From assembly GCF_014192105.1 (NCBI RefSeq), contig NZ_JACHXK010000001.1, forward strand, positions 248,001-312,000: a stretch of 64,000 bases of DNA. The letters are read 5' to 3'. Source of the DNA: Paenibacillus phyllosphaerae. GTDB lineage: Bacteria; Bacillota; Bacilli; Paenibacillales; Paenibacillaceae. Below are positions 54,296 through 63,129 of the stretch, in pieces. Position 1 is the stretch's first letter, and each line of letters starts with the position of its first letter. Below the pieces are notes generated by a model. The model saw only the letters and a program-made list of their open reading frames with translations, searched no databases and was not told the origin of the DNA. The translations under genes were made by a program, and so were the position numbers.

Positions 54296-54568
54296 TTATT
54301 CTTCGCCGAACTTAGTCTCGATCAGTTCGCTCAAGTTCTGCAGCGCTACCGCTTCGTCCGGTCCTTCGACCGTTACGGTAATCTGTGCGCCCTTGGATAA
54401 TCCAAGCGTCATGAGGCCGAGAATGCTCTTGCCATCGACCGTCGTGGATGTCGCCTTTACCGTCACCGATACGCTCGAGATGTAGCGGGACGCCAATTCC
54501 GTAAACTGCTTGGCGGGGTAGATATGGAACCCGCTCTCATTCTGCAAGGTCAAATCACGTGAAACCAT
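54296..54568 (-). CDS. Second HPr-like protein, with Tyr in place of Arg17
   Basis: The 90-residue protein starts at an ATG with GGAGGA seven bases upstream. It has SGFHIYPAKQFTELASRYIS, so His15 is kept but the Arg17 that lies beside it in HPr proteins is Tyr. The serine region VDGKSILGLMTLGLSKGAQI is intact. It is a paralogue of the HPr at 50607-50879. It has its own promoter and terminator, separate from any EI or EII gene. A Crh-like regulatory role, through serine phosphorylation more than phosphotransfer, is inference; Crh of Bacillus instead loses His15. Confidence 0.9.
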   Translation of the reverse strand: MVSRDLTLQNESGFHIYPAKQFTELASRYISSVSVTVKATSTTVDGKSILGLMTLGLSKGAQITVTVEGPDEAVALQNLSELIETKFGEE

Positions 54569-54800
54569 TTGGTAATCCTCCGTTCTTCTAGTTGTATCAT
54601 GGCCGCGTAAGCCTTCAATTACTACTGTTCCTACTCTAAGCGGCAATGGCCGTCCACTGCAAGATGTATCGAGCCCAAAATTCGCTCAACGCAAGCAATT
54701 GGCGCACACAGCCGCAGTCACGAATCCACGCTCAGAATACGCGGCACTCGCTCATGGATGAGTCGATACCTTGTAGTCATCGTCGCCGCAACAGGATACA

Positions 54801-54828
54801 ATTATACCGGGGCTGGCCCCAAATTCAA
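54801..54828 (-). promoter_or_regulatory. SigA promoter of the second HPr-like gene
   Basis: On the minus strand TTGAAT (54823-54828), a 16-base spacer and TATAAT (54801-54806) form a strong promoter. The spacer contains the palindrome GGGGCCAGCCCC, a possible operator. The leader to the ATG is about 230 bases and shows no gene. Confidence 0.7.
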
Positions 54829-54874
54829 GCCTGCAACGGTGGGAATTTATTCCGATCAAGCGAACGCCGGCAAG

Positions 54875-56824
54875 CTAATAATCCCGGCTCGCCAGCACCT
54901 TCTTCGCGAGGCTCTGCGTGAACATCCCTTCCGAAGTAATGATCTTCATCGGCAGCTCCTGCCCGCCAAGGAGATCCTTCACCGCTTTCATCAGCTGCGG
55001 ACCGAGCAGCGGGCTGCATTCGACGGCAAGGTTCAGCTTGCCGATGCTGATCGCCTTCAGCGCCGCCTTCGTCGCATCGACGGAGATGAGGATGATGTCC
55101 TTCCCCGGCTTAAGCCCGTAATTCTCGATCGCTTGGATCGCCCCGAGCGCCATATCGTCGTTGTGGGCGTAGACCACGTGAATGTCGCCGCCGTAAGTGC
55201 GCAGCGCACGCTCCATCAGTTCTTTGCCCTTCCCTCTCGTAAAATCGCCCTCGTACGAGGCGATCAGCCGGAACCGCTCATCGCCCGCGATCCCCTCGTC
55301 GAAGCCGCGCTTGCGTCCGATCGCCGGCGCGGAATCCGGCGTGCCCTGCAGCTCGATAATATTGTAGCTGCGGTCTGGCTCCGCCTCGCCGAGCAGCCAG
55401 CTGGCCGCGCGCCGCCCTTCATCGCGGAAATCCGAACCGATGTACGACGTCCACAGCGTATCATCCGCCGCCTTCACTTCCCGGTCGGACAGGATGACCG
55501 GAATGCCGGCCTCCTTGGCTTCCTGGAGCACTTCATCCCAGCCGGTCTCCGTCTTCGGCGAGAAGGCGATCACGTCGACCTTCTTCCGGATGAACTCGCG
55601 GATAATCTCTACCTGGCGCTCTTGAGACTGCTCCGCGTTCTCGTACAGCAGCTGGATGCCCGCATTCTGCGCGGCGCTCATGACGGAGTTCGTGTGGGCG
55701 ATCCGCCACCCGCTCTCGGTGCCGACCTGGGCGAAACCGAGCACGATCGGTTTCTCGTTCCGGTCCTTTATGCCGCTAATATTTCCCGGGACATAATCGC
55801 TGTCGATCCCTTCATTGCTGCCGCTGTCTTCTCCGCCTGCTGCGCCGGCCATGGCGTTCTCTTCTCCGCCGGTCTCCGATTCAGCCGTCACCTTCTCGCT
55901 GCGCAGAATGACCTTCTTCGGAATGCCCTTTTCCTTGTTCAGAATGTCGATTGCATAACGGATCGCTTCCTTGCCTCCGGTAGGACTCGTGAACGTGGCC
56001 GTCAGCTTGTTGTCCGCGACAAGCTGACGGCTGCTGCTCGTCGTATTGACGCCGTCGATGCCGATAATGTCGATGTCGGTAAGCCCCGCTCGCTTGACTG
56101 CCTGAAAAGCGCCGATCGCCATCGCTTCATTGTGCGCGAAGATGAGATCGACGCCATCCTGCTGGCGGTTGAACCAAGACAGGAGCAGATCCTCCGCCTT
56201 ATCCCGCTGCCAATCGGCATGGAAGCGTTCGATCGTCTCGAACCCCGATCCGTCGAGCGCCGATTCGAATCCTTCGCTGCGTTCCTCGACCGTCGGGGAA
56301 TCGTCCACCCCCTGCAGCTCGATGATACGCCCTTCACGCTCTTGCTCCTTCAGCAGCTCGGCGGCGAACTCGCCGGCCTTGCGGCCGATCATCTCGTTAT
56401 CGGTCCCGATATAGAGCGTGTAGTCGTAATCGGTGACGCCGCGGCCGAGCACGATGACGGGAATTTTGGCATATACCTCGCTGATCGTCTCCGTCAGGGC
56501 CATCGGATCGTCCAGCGAGATTATGAGCAGGTCGATCCCGTAGCTGACCAGCTTCTCCACATCCGCGCGCTGCTGCTGGCTGTTCTGCGCCGCATCGGTG
56601 AAGATGACCTGCAGATTCGAGTGCTTGCGCACCTCCGCGCGCACCTCTTCATTCATCGCGACCAGCCAAGGATCGCTCAAGTTCGGCTGCGATACCCCGA
56701 TGACGTACCGGTAGTGCTCCTCATTCGTACTGCCGAGCAGCGGAAGGACGGCCAACTTGAGGAGCGCGACGAAGGCAATCGCGGCAGCGGCCAGCACGAT
56801 GAATAGCCGCACGCGGCTCGTCAT
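54875..56824 (-). CDS. Membrane-anchored protein with two fused sugar-binding domains
   Basis: The 649-residue product has one N-terminal transmembrane anchor (about residues 6-29, no lipobox) followed by two type I periplasmic-binding domains in tandem: domain 1 at about 38-320 (GVSQPNLSDPWLVAMNEEVR) and domain 2 at about 360-640 (LGFAQVGTESGWRIAHTNSV), joined by a Gly/Glu/Ser-rich linker. Domain 2 closely resembles the importer lipoprotein at 59957-61000 (both have YAHNDDMALGAIQAIE and LLGPQL). The ATG overlaps the stop of the response regulator (ATGA). This context suggests an extracellular receptor feeding the sensor kinase, not a transport protein. Confidence 0.9.
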   Translation of the reverse strand: MTSRVRLFIVLAAAAIAFVALLKLAVLPLLGSTNEEHYRYVIGVSQPNLSDPWLVAMNEEVRAEVRKHSNLQVIFTDAAQNSQQQRADVEKLVSYGIDLLIISLDDPMALTETISEVYAKIPVIVLGRGVTDYDYTLYIGTDNEMIGRKAGEFAAELLKEQEREGRIIELQGVDDSPTVEERSEGFESALDGSGFETIERFHADWQRDKAEDLLLSWFNRQQDGVDLIFAHNEAMAIGAFQAVKRAGLTDIDIIGIDGVNTTSSSRQLVADNKLTATFTSPTGGKEAIRYAIDILNKEKGIPKKVILRSEKVTAESETGGEENAMAGAAGGEDSGSNEGIDSDYVPGNISGIKDRNEKPIVLGFAQVGTESGWRIAHTNSVMSAAQNAGIQLLYENAEQSQERQVEIIREFIRKKVDVIAFSPKTETGWDEVLQEAKEAGIPVILSDREVKAADDTLWTSYIGSDFRDEGRRAASWLLGEAEPDRSYNIIELQGTPDSAPAIGRKRGFDEGIAGDERFRLIASYEGDFTRGKGKELMERALRTYGGDIHVVYAHNDDMALGAIQAIENYGLKPGKDIILISVDATKAALKAISIGKLNLAVECSPLLGPQLMKAVKDLLGGQELPMKIITSEGMFTQSLAKKVLASRDY

Positions 56825-58032
56825 AACGTCCCGCTCCGCTTGTAGAGCGTCGGCGAAGTGCCCGTGATTTTTTTGAACGCGCTGCTGAAATAATGCTGGC
56901 TGCTGTACCCGACTTTCTCGGCCACCTCGTACACCTTAATATAAGGATCGTTCAGCAGCTGGATCGCCTTCTGAATGCGGACCTCGGTAAGGTAATCGAT
57001 GAAGGAGAGGCCGAGCTCCTTCTTCAGCTGCTTGCTCAGGTAAGTCGGGCTCACCTGGATGCCCTCGGCCACGTCGGCCAGCGTCAAGGACGGCTGGTGA
57101 TAGTTGCGCTCGATGAACGATTTGGTCAGCATGACGAGCGGCGTGAGGCTTCCCTTATTCTCCATCGACGCGAGCATCCGCACATACGCGTCCGACAGCT
57201 CCGTCTTGCCGTGAACGGCCGGCGACTGTTCGATGAGGATCGGCTTCTCCAAGAGAAGCTCGACCTGGCCTTGAATGCTCGCGCAGATCGCCCTCCAATC
57301 GCCGCCGCCGATGCTGCCGATAATGATCGTATGGCCCTTGGCGTCGTTGAAGACGACATGCGACGGGACCGACATCTGGCCGAGCACGTCCGCGACGATA
57401 TTGTGCACCGAGAACTCGAGCAGCCCCTTGTCCCACACCCGGCGCTTCTTCCCGATATCCAGATTCGGCACCGCCTTCAGCACGATTAGATGAACCAGCC
57501 CGCTTAAGCCCAGGTTGAAAAAAGCAATGTTCCGCTCGATCTCGCCCGCTTCCAAAAATCCGCCGATCCATTTGGTCAGGAACGTGTTGCGAATGGCGGT
57601 GGAATGATGGTTCAGCTGGTGCTGGATAAACGTCAGCCGCTGCTCCTGCGCCTTGCTCTGCTGCAGCGACTCGAGCGCGCCGCCGATCACCTCCGCCAGC
57701 TTGCTCTTCTGCACCGGCTTGAGCAGGTAATCGAAAACACCGAGCTTCAGCGCCTGCTGCGCATAGCGGAACTCGTCATGCCCCGAGATGACGATGACGA
57801 TCCCTCCGCGGCTTCCCTCCCGCAGCTGTTCGATGAATTCGAGGCCGCTCAGGTGCGGCATGCAGATATCGACGAATAGAATATCGGGCTCATGCTGCCG
57901 GCACATCTCCAGCGCTTCAAGCCCATTCTCGGCTTCCGCGACAACGGTAATGCCGAGTTCCTCCCAAGGCAGCACCTTGGACAATCCCCGGCGAATCTTC
58001 GGCTCATCGTCCGCGATCAACAGCTTCCACAT
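56821..58032 (-). CDS. YesN-type response regulator with AraC output domain
   Basis: The 403-residue product has a receiver domain (KLLIADDEPKIRRGLSKVL; phosphoacceptor Asp in ILFVDICMPHLSG; Lys in LLKPVQKSKL) and a C-terminal AraC domain (LADVAEGIQVSPTYLSKQLK; FSSAFKKITGTSPTLYKRSG). It is shorter than the YesN protein at 4610-6163, with a smaller linker. It starts two bases after the kinase stop and overlaps the tandem binding-protein gene, so kinase, regulator and receptor are co-translated. The likely target is the sugar importer operon at 59957-64000. Confidence 0.94.
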   Translation of the reverse strand: MWKLLIADDEPKIRRGLSKVLPWEELGITVVAEAENGLEALEMCRQHEPDILFVDICMPHLSGLEFIEQLREGSRGGIVIVISGHDEFRYAQQALKLGVFDYLLKPVQKSKLAEVIGGALESLQQSKAQEQRLTFIQHQLNHHSTAIRNTFLTKWIGGFLEAGEIERNIAFFNLGLSGLVHLIVLKAVPNLDIGKKRRVWDKGLLEFSVHNIVADVLGQMSVPSHVVFNDAKGHTIIIGSIGGGDWRAICASIQGQVELLLEKPILIEQSPAVHGKTELSDAYVRMLASMENKGSLTPLVMLTKSFIERNYHQPSLTLADVAEGIQVSPTYLSKQLKKELGLSFIDYLTEVRIQKAIQLLNDPYIKVYEVAEKVGYSSQHYFSSAFKKITGTSPTLYKRSGTL

Positions 58033-58034
58033 CT

Positions 58035-59822
58035 CTAATCCCCCATGTGCTGGCTTTGTAATAATGGCAGGCGCAGCATCACCTTCGTGCCGCTCCCAAG
58101 CTCGCTTGCAACCGTCAGCCCGAACGCCGGGCCATGGATCAGCTGAATCCTCTCGTGCACATTGTACAGCCCGTAGCCGTTATCCTCCGGACTCTTCTTG
58201 CCCCGGGACAGCGTATCGTTCATCCGCGCGACCTGCTCGGGCGGGATGCCTGCTCCGTCGTCCTCGACGACGAGCACCATGTAGTCGGCATGCGCCTCCC
58301 CTCGGATGCGGATCATCCCCGGTCCGGACTTCGGCTTGATGCCGTGATAGATTGCGTTCTCGACGAGCGGCTGCAGCATGATTTTGACCACGTAATAGTC
58401 ATGAAGCTCCTTCGGAATATCGATCTCGCAGCGCAGCTTGTCCTCGTACCGCGCCATCTGGATCGTCAAGTAGCTCTCCACATGCTGAATTTCATTGCGC
58501 AGCGGGATGATCTCCTGCCCCTTGCTCAGGCTGTTGCGGAACAACAGCGTGAGCGCCGCCACGATCTCCACGATGTCATCCGCTCCGCGGTCGATCGCCA
58601 TCCACTGGATCGTGTCCATCGTGTTGTACAGAAAATGCGGCTTGATCTGCGACTGCAGCGCCCGAAGCTCGGCCTCCCGCTTGGCTTGCTGCTCCTTGTA
58701 CACGAGTTCGATCAGATTGTCGATCTCCGCGACCATATTATTGAAGCTTTGGCCGAGCTGTCCGATCTCGTCCTTCGACTTGCTCGGGAACCGCAGCGCC
58801 AATTCCCCTTCCTCGACCTTCTTCATCAGGCTGCGAAGCTTGCTAAGCGGACGGACGATCGAGTTGGTCAGATACCAGGAGGCAATGAGCGCCGTCAGCA
58901 GCGTGATCATCGCGATCAGGATCGTAAAACGCTGAATGTTCGTCACAACTTCGAGCGACTCGTTCAGGGGAAACACGCCGACGACGCGCCAGCCGCTATC
59001 CACGAACGTATTGTACAGAATCTGATACGGCTGTCCGCGAATCGTCTGCACGCCGCTGCCGGTGCTGCCTTCCATCTCCCCGCCCCAGATCCGATAGACG
59101 ATGGGATTGACCGGCGAATAGACGACGCCCCCGTTCTCGTCCATGATGAAGACGAACCCGCTCTTGCCGAATGCCCCCGTCTCGACGATGTTCTGAATGA
59201 GACCCAGCTGCATGTCGATCAGCACGACGCCGAGCGGCTCGCCCGTCGTCGGATCCACGATCGCCTTGGCAAAAGACAGGATGTGATCCGCGCTAATGTT
59301 CGCCGGGATGCGAATATTGCGGCCGATCGGATGGCTGAACATCTGCATCGCGTCGGGATGGTCGATCGCGCTCTGGTACCAGCCCTCCATCGTCAGCGGG
59401 TCACGGGTAATGGTCTCGAGATGCAAAGCCGCATGTTGGCCGGAAGCGCTTACAATAACCATGCCGGCAATCTCCGCGTGTGCCTTCACGAAGCCCTCCT
59501 GCAAATAGATGAGCTGTTGCTTAAGCTCGGCCTGCCGTGCTCCTTGCCCCTCCGTCAATCGCAAGAATTCGAGCACTTCTCGGCTGCGGGACACGTAGAA
59601 CGCAATATTGTCCATCTCGTCAAGGTAAACCTGGACGTGGTTCTTCACCAAATTCATGCTCTGCAGCGTCTGCTTATTCGCCTGCTGCTCGATGGAACGC
59701 TTATACATAGAGCTGCCGATGAGGCTGATCGCCAGAACCGATCCGGTAATGATCAGCACGAAGTACAGCAGCAGCTTGAACCGGATGCTCCGGTCGGCCA
59801 GATAACGGTTGATTAATCGCAT
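58035..59822 (-). CDS. YesM-type sensor histidine kinase
   Basis: The product of about 595 residues has transmembrane segments at about 15-38 and 290-312, an extracellular Cache-like domain (VIVSASGQHAALHLETITRD; LGVVLIDMQLGLIQNIVE), HAMP (RPLSKLRSLMKKVEEGELAL), the phospho-His motif QIKPHFLYNTMDTIQWMA, the N box (LVENAIYHGIKP) and a G box (GYGLYNVHERI). The ATG at 59822 follows AGGGG; another lies two codons upstream. It heads the operon kinase, regulator, tandem receptor, and is separated from the importer's binding-protein gene by a terminator. Confidence 0.93.
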   Translation of the reverse strand: MRLINRYLADRSIRFKLLLYFVLIITGSVLAISLIGSSMYKRSIEQQANKQTLQSMNLVKNHVQVYLDEMDNIAFYVSRSREVLEFLRLTEGQGARQAELKQQLIYLQEGFVKAHAEIAGMVIVSASGQHAALHLETITRDPLTMEGWYQSAIDHPDAMQMFSHPIGRNIRIPANISADHILSFAKAIVDPTTGEPLGVVLIDMQLGLIQNIVETGAFGKSGFVFIMDENGGVVYSPVNPIVYRIWGGEMEGSTGSGVQTIRGQPYQILYNTFVDSGWRVVGVFPLNESLEVVTNIQRFTILIAMITLLTALIASWYLTNSIVRPLSKLRSLMKKVEEGELALRFPSKSKDEIGQLGQSFNNMVAEIDNLIELVYKEQQAKREAELRALQSQIKPHFLYNTMDTIQWMAIDRGADDIVEIVAALTLLFRNSLSKGQEIIPLRNEIQHVESYLTIQMARYEDKLRCEIDIPKELHDYYVVKIMLQPLVENAIYHGIKPKSGPGMIRIRGEAHADYMVLVVEDDGAGIPPEQVARMNDTLSRGKKSPEDNGYGLYNVHERIQLIHGPAFGLTVASELGSGTKVMLRLPLLQSQHMGD

Positions 59823-59906
59823 GGGCATACCCCTAATGGAATGCTGATCGTTCCTTGTTGACGATCAAACCAATCCATTTTATGTTACGACTATCTTAAT
59901 ACAGAA

Positions 59907-59946
59907 GGCGAAACTGCGTAAAGGACAATCCTTTCGCAGTTTCGCC
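59907..59946 (-). terminator. Terminator between importer and kinase genes
   Basis: GGCGAAACTGCG (59907-59918) pairs perfectly with CGCAGTTTCGCC (59935-59946), with an inner AAAGGA/TCCTTT pairing. It lies directly past the stop of the binding lipoprotein, so the sensing operon probably has its own promoter just upstream of 59822. Confidence 0.85.
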
Positions 59947-59956
59947 GGTTATGGGC

Positions 59957-61000
59957 TTAGTATTTGCGGTTCGGCAGCGCGTCGATCGCCTTCTGGCCGA
60001 AGTAGACATCCTCAGCGGATTTGATCCATTTCTCGAGTTCCTTGCCTGCCTTCACATCGAGAATCGCTTGTTTGAGCTGCGGCCCGAGCAGCGGGTTACA
60101 CTCGACCGTCACGTTCATTTTGCCGGCCGCGATCGCTTCGAATGCCGCTTTGACGCCGTCGACGCCGATGATCTTGATATCGGTGCCCGGCTTCAGGCCC
60201 GCTTCTTCGATCGCTTGGATCGCGCCGAGCGCCATGTCGTCATTGTGGGCATAGACGACTTGAATATCTTTGTTCTGCTTCAGGTACGCTTCCATGACCT
60301 CTTTGCCTTTGGCGCGCGTGAAATCGCCGGTCTGCGAATACACGATTTTGTAATTCGGCAGATCCTTGATCGCGTCCTCGAAGCCCTTCTTGCGGTCATT
60401 GGCCGCGCTTGCGCCGACCGTTCCTTCCAGCTGCACGATGTTGACCGGTTTGTCGGTGCCGAATTCGTCCGTCATCCATTTCGCCGCGTTCTGTCCTTCG
60501 AGAATGAAGTCCGAGCCGATGAACGACGTGTATAGATCCTCATTGCCCTTCGTAATGCCGCGGTCGAGCAGGAACACCGGAATCCCCGCATCCTTCGCTT
60601 CCTTCAGCACCGTCTCCCAACCGGACTCGACGACCGGCGCAAGGCCGATGGCGTCCACCTTCTGGGCGATGAACGTACGGATCGCTTTAATCTGGTTCTC
60701 CTGCTTCTGCTGCGCGTCGGAGAACTTCAGCTCGAAGTTCGGGTCGCTCTCGAACGTTTCCTTGATGGAAGCCGTCTCCGCATCGCGCCAGCCGCTCTCC
60801 TGACCGATCTGCGCAAAGCCGACGACGAGTTTCTTGCCTTCTGCCGGCGCATTCGCTTCCTGTTCGTTCGCGGTGTTCGCCGGTGCGGAGGCCGGCTCAT
60901 TGTTGCCGGAATTCCCGTTGTTGTTGCCGCCGCAGCCTGTGAGCAGACCCGCCATCATAACCCCTACCATGAGTAACCCAAGCCCTTTTTTGCGTTTCAT
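59957..61000 (-). CDS. YtfQ-like sugar-binding lipoprotein
   Basis: The 347-residue lipoprotein has a lipobox LTGC (Cys23), a long Asn/Gly/Ala linker, and a binding domain close to E. coli YtfQ, a galactofuranose-binding protein (VVGFAQIGQESGWRDAETAS; VYAHNDDMALGAIQAIEEAG; VECNPLLGPQLKQAI). The QESGWR and NPLLGP motifs are typical of that group. It is last in the order ATPase, permease, permease, binding protein. Galactofuranose or a related furanose or galactoside is the likely ligand, by homology only. Confidence 0.92.
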   Translation of the reverse strand: MKRKKGLGLLMVGVMMAGLLTGCGGNNNGNSGNNEPASAPANTANEQEANAPAEGKKLVVGFAQIGQESGWRDAETASIKETFESDPNFELKFSDAQQKQENQIKAIRTFIAQKVDAIGLAPVVESGWETVLKEAKDAGIPVFLLDRGITKGNEDLYTSFIGSDFILEGQNAAKWMTDEFGTDKPVNIVQLEGTVGASAANDRKKGFEDAIKDLPNYKIVYSQTGDFTRAKGKEVMEAYLKQNKDIQVVYAHNDDMALGAIQAIEEAGLKPGTDIKIIGVDGVKAAFEAIAAGKMNVTVECNPLLGPQLKQAILDVKAGKELEKWIKSAEDVYFGQKAIDALPNRKY

Positions 61001-61069
61001 TTTGTATAACCTCCCATATCTTGTATTCGTTTACAACCTCATCTTACTAAGTGCGGGCAGCCGCTGTAT

Positions 61070-62122
61070 TTACAAATTCCCGATTTTGTTTACACTTTTC
61101 GGCTGATTCTGCAAAGTCGCCGCTGGCTTGCGTCTGGCCGATTTTGTCGCGCCGCGGTCCTTCTGCATGACGATAAGCCGCTGAATCGCCATGAACAGGA
61201 ACAACAGGAAGCCGATCGCGATCTTCGTCCACCAGGAGCTGAGCGTGCCCTGGAACATGATCAGCGTCTGAATAATGCCGGTGCAGATGACGCCGAGCAT
61301 CGGTCCGATCAGGTAGCCGAAGCCGCCCGTGAGCAGAATGCCGCCGATGACGCAAGCCGCGATCGCATCCATCTCCATGCCGAGCAGATGCAACGAATAA
61401 CCCGATAAGGTATAAAAGGTGAATACGACGCCGCCCAGCGCGGACATGAAACCGCTCAGCGCATATACGCTTACGATGGTGCGCTCGACCGGGAGTCCCA
61501 TGAGCATGGACGATTTTTCGCTGCCGCCCAGCGCGTAGATCGCGCGTCCGAACGCCGTATATTTGGCCCCCAGGATCGCGGCAACGACCACGACAAGCGC
61601 AATGACGACGCTGATGGAGATGAATCCGTCGCCGAATAGGCGGATTTTGTACTGCGACACTTCATTGAAGAACGAATTGCTGATGACGATGCTCTCCGTG
61701 CTGATCAGGTAGCTGATCCCTCTGGCCAGGAACATGCCCGCCAGCGTGACGATCCACGGATGCAGTTTGAATCGCGCGATCAAGTAACCGTGTCCGAGCC
61801 CGAAGAGCACGCCGATAGCGAGCGATGCCAGGATGACGACGAATGCATTCGCGCCTTGCTGGAACAACGAGCCGGCCACCATGCTGACGAGCGCGACGAT
61901 GGAGGCGACGGACAGATCGATGCCGCCGGAGATGATGACGAACGCCATGCCGGTCGCGACGATGATGAGGTAGGCATTGTCGATGAACAGATTCAAGAAC
62001 ACCTGCTGCGAGAAAAATCCGGTATATTGAAACGAGCCGGCGCCATACAGAAGTACGAGCAGCAGCAAAGTGGCGAAAATAATGATGTTGTTGTGGCTGA
62101 TTCGCCCATAGAGGCTTTTCAT
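61070..62122 (-). CDS. YjfF-like ABC sugar permease
   Basis: The 350-residue membrane protein has CUT2 permease motifs (IIVATGMAFVIISGGIDLSV; MDAIAACVIGGILLTGGFGY). It ends with a positively charged tail (KSARRKPAATLQNQPKSVNK). Its ATG overlaps the stop of the YtfT-like permease (ATGA at 62119-62122). The two permeases probably form a heterodimer, as in the E. coli YtfRT-YjfF system. Confidence 0.92.
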   Translation of the reverse strand: MKSLYGRISHNNIIIFATLLLLVLLYGAGSFQYTGFFSQQVFLNLFIDNAYLIIVATGMAFVIISGGIDLSVASIVALVSMVAGSLFQQGANAFVVILASLAIGVLFGLGHGYLIARFKLHPWIVTLAGMFLARGISYLISTESIVISNSFFNEVSQYKIRLFGDGFISISVVIALVVVVAAILGAKYTAFGRAIYALGGSEKSSMLMGLPVERTIVSVYALSGFMSALGGVVFTFYTLSGYSLHLLGMEMDAIAACVIGGILLTGGFGYLIGPMLGVICTGIIQTLIMFQGTLSSWWTKIAIGFLLFLFMAIQRLIVMQKDRGATKSARRKPAATLQNQPKSVNKIGNL

Positions 62123-63129
62123 TCGGCAAGCACCTTCTTCCTTGTGAACGCGAGCTTCTTGCGGAACACGTCCGATTGCATCAGACAGACGACGATGACG
62201 ACGACCGCCTTGACGAGCAGAATGCTTTGCGGCGGAATTCCGAGCGCATAGATCGTGGTCGTCAGCGATTGGATGAACAAGGCGCCAACGACCGTGCCTC
62301 CGAGATAAAAACGCCCGCCCCGCATGGACGTCCCGCCAATGACGACGGCCAGAATCGCGTCGAGCTCGATCCAGAGCCCTGCGTTATTCGAATCCGCGCT
62401 GCCCAGATTGGCGCTGACGATAATGCCGCCGATCGCGGCGCAGAGCCCGGTAATCGTGTAGGCGATCATGAGGATGGTGCGCGGCTTCACGCCTGCATAG
62501 AGGCTCGCCGTCTTGCTGCCGCCGGCCGATTCGAGGAACAGGCCGAATGCCGTTTTGGTTTTGAACAGATAGAGCAGCAGGAAGATGCCGGCCGCGAGGA
62601 AGATCGGGAAAGGCAGACCTATCAGATACCCTTTGCCCAGATACATATACGATTGCTCGGAGGTCGAGAGAATCTGCCCGCTCGTGATGAGCTGCGCGAT
62701 TCCCCGCCCGATCGTGAGCAGGATGAGCGTGGCGACCATCGGCTGGATCTGCAGGATGGCGACGAGCATGCCGTTCCACATGCCGCACACGATGCCGACC
62801 GCTGCAGCCGCGATCAACGCAATCCATAACGGATATCCGTCGAGCAAATAAATCGCGGCCGCGCCGGAGATTGCCAGCACCGAACCGACCGAGATATCGA
62901 TCCCTTCCACCGCAATAACGAGCGTCATGCCGAGGGCGATGATGATCAGTGGCGCGCCATTCTTCAGAATATCGATCAGGTTGCCGTACAGATGGCCGTC
63001 ATGCATCTCCAGCTTGAAGAAGCTGGGCATAATGATCAGCATCAGCACGTACAAGAACGCAAGCGCAAGCAGCGGCCTTGTAATCGGATGCTTGGACAGG
63101 CTACGCGCCGATTCCGCCAGTTTGGTCAT
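62119..63129 (-). CDS. YtfT-like ABC sugar permease
   Basis: The 336-residue membrane protein has the CUT2 motifs IALGMTLVIAVEGIDISVGS and ELDAILAVVIGGTSMRGGRF. Its start lies 29 bases inside the end of the ATPase gene, and its stop overlaps the next permease, so the whole importer is tightly coupled. It forms a channel with the YjfF-like subunit. Confidence 0.92.
   Translation of the reverse strand: MTKLAESARSLSKHPITRPLLALAFLYVLMLIIMPSFFKLEMHDGHLYGNLIDILKNGAPLIIIALGMTLVIAVEGIDISVGSVLAISGAAAIYLLDGYPLWIALIAAAAVGIVCGMWNGMLVAILQIQPMVATLILLTIGRGIAQLITSGQILSTSEQSYMYLGKGYLIGLPFPIFLAAGIFLLLYLFKTKTAFGLFLESAGGSKTASLYAGVKPRTILMIAYTITGLCAAIGGIIVSANLGSADSNNAGLWIELDAILAVVIGGTSMRGGRFYLGGTVVGALFIQSLTTTIYALGIPPQSILLVKAVVVIVVCLMQSDVFRKKLAFTRKKVLAE

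Noticed and set aside
54758..56806. A long plus-strand open frame of 682 codons
   Set aside because: It is antisense to the tandem sugar-binding protein, has low-complexity Arg/Asp/Leu-rich text typical of the complement of GC-rich coding DNA, and no ribosome binding site.
58134..59816. A plus-strand open frame of 560 codons
   Set aside because: It lies fully antisense to the sensor kinase and shows only mirror composition, with no domain.
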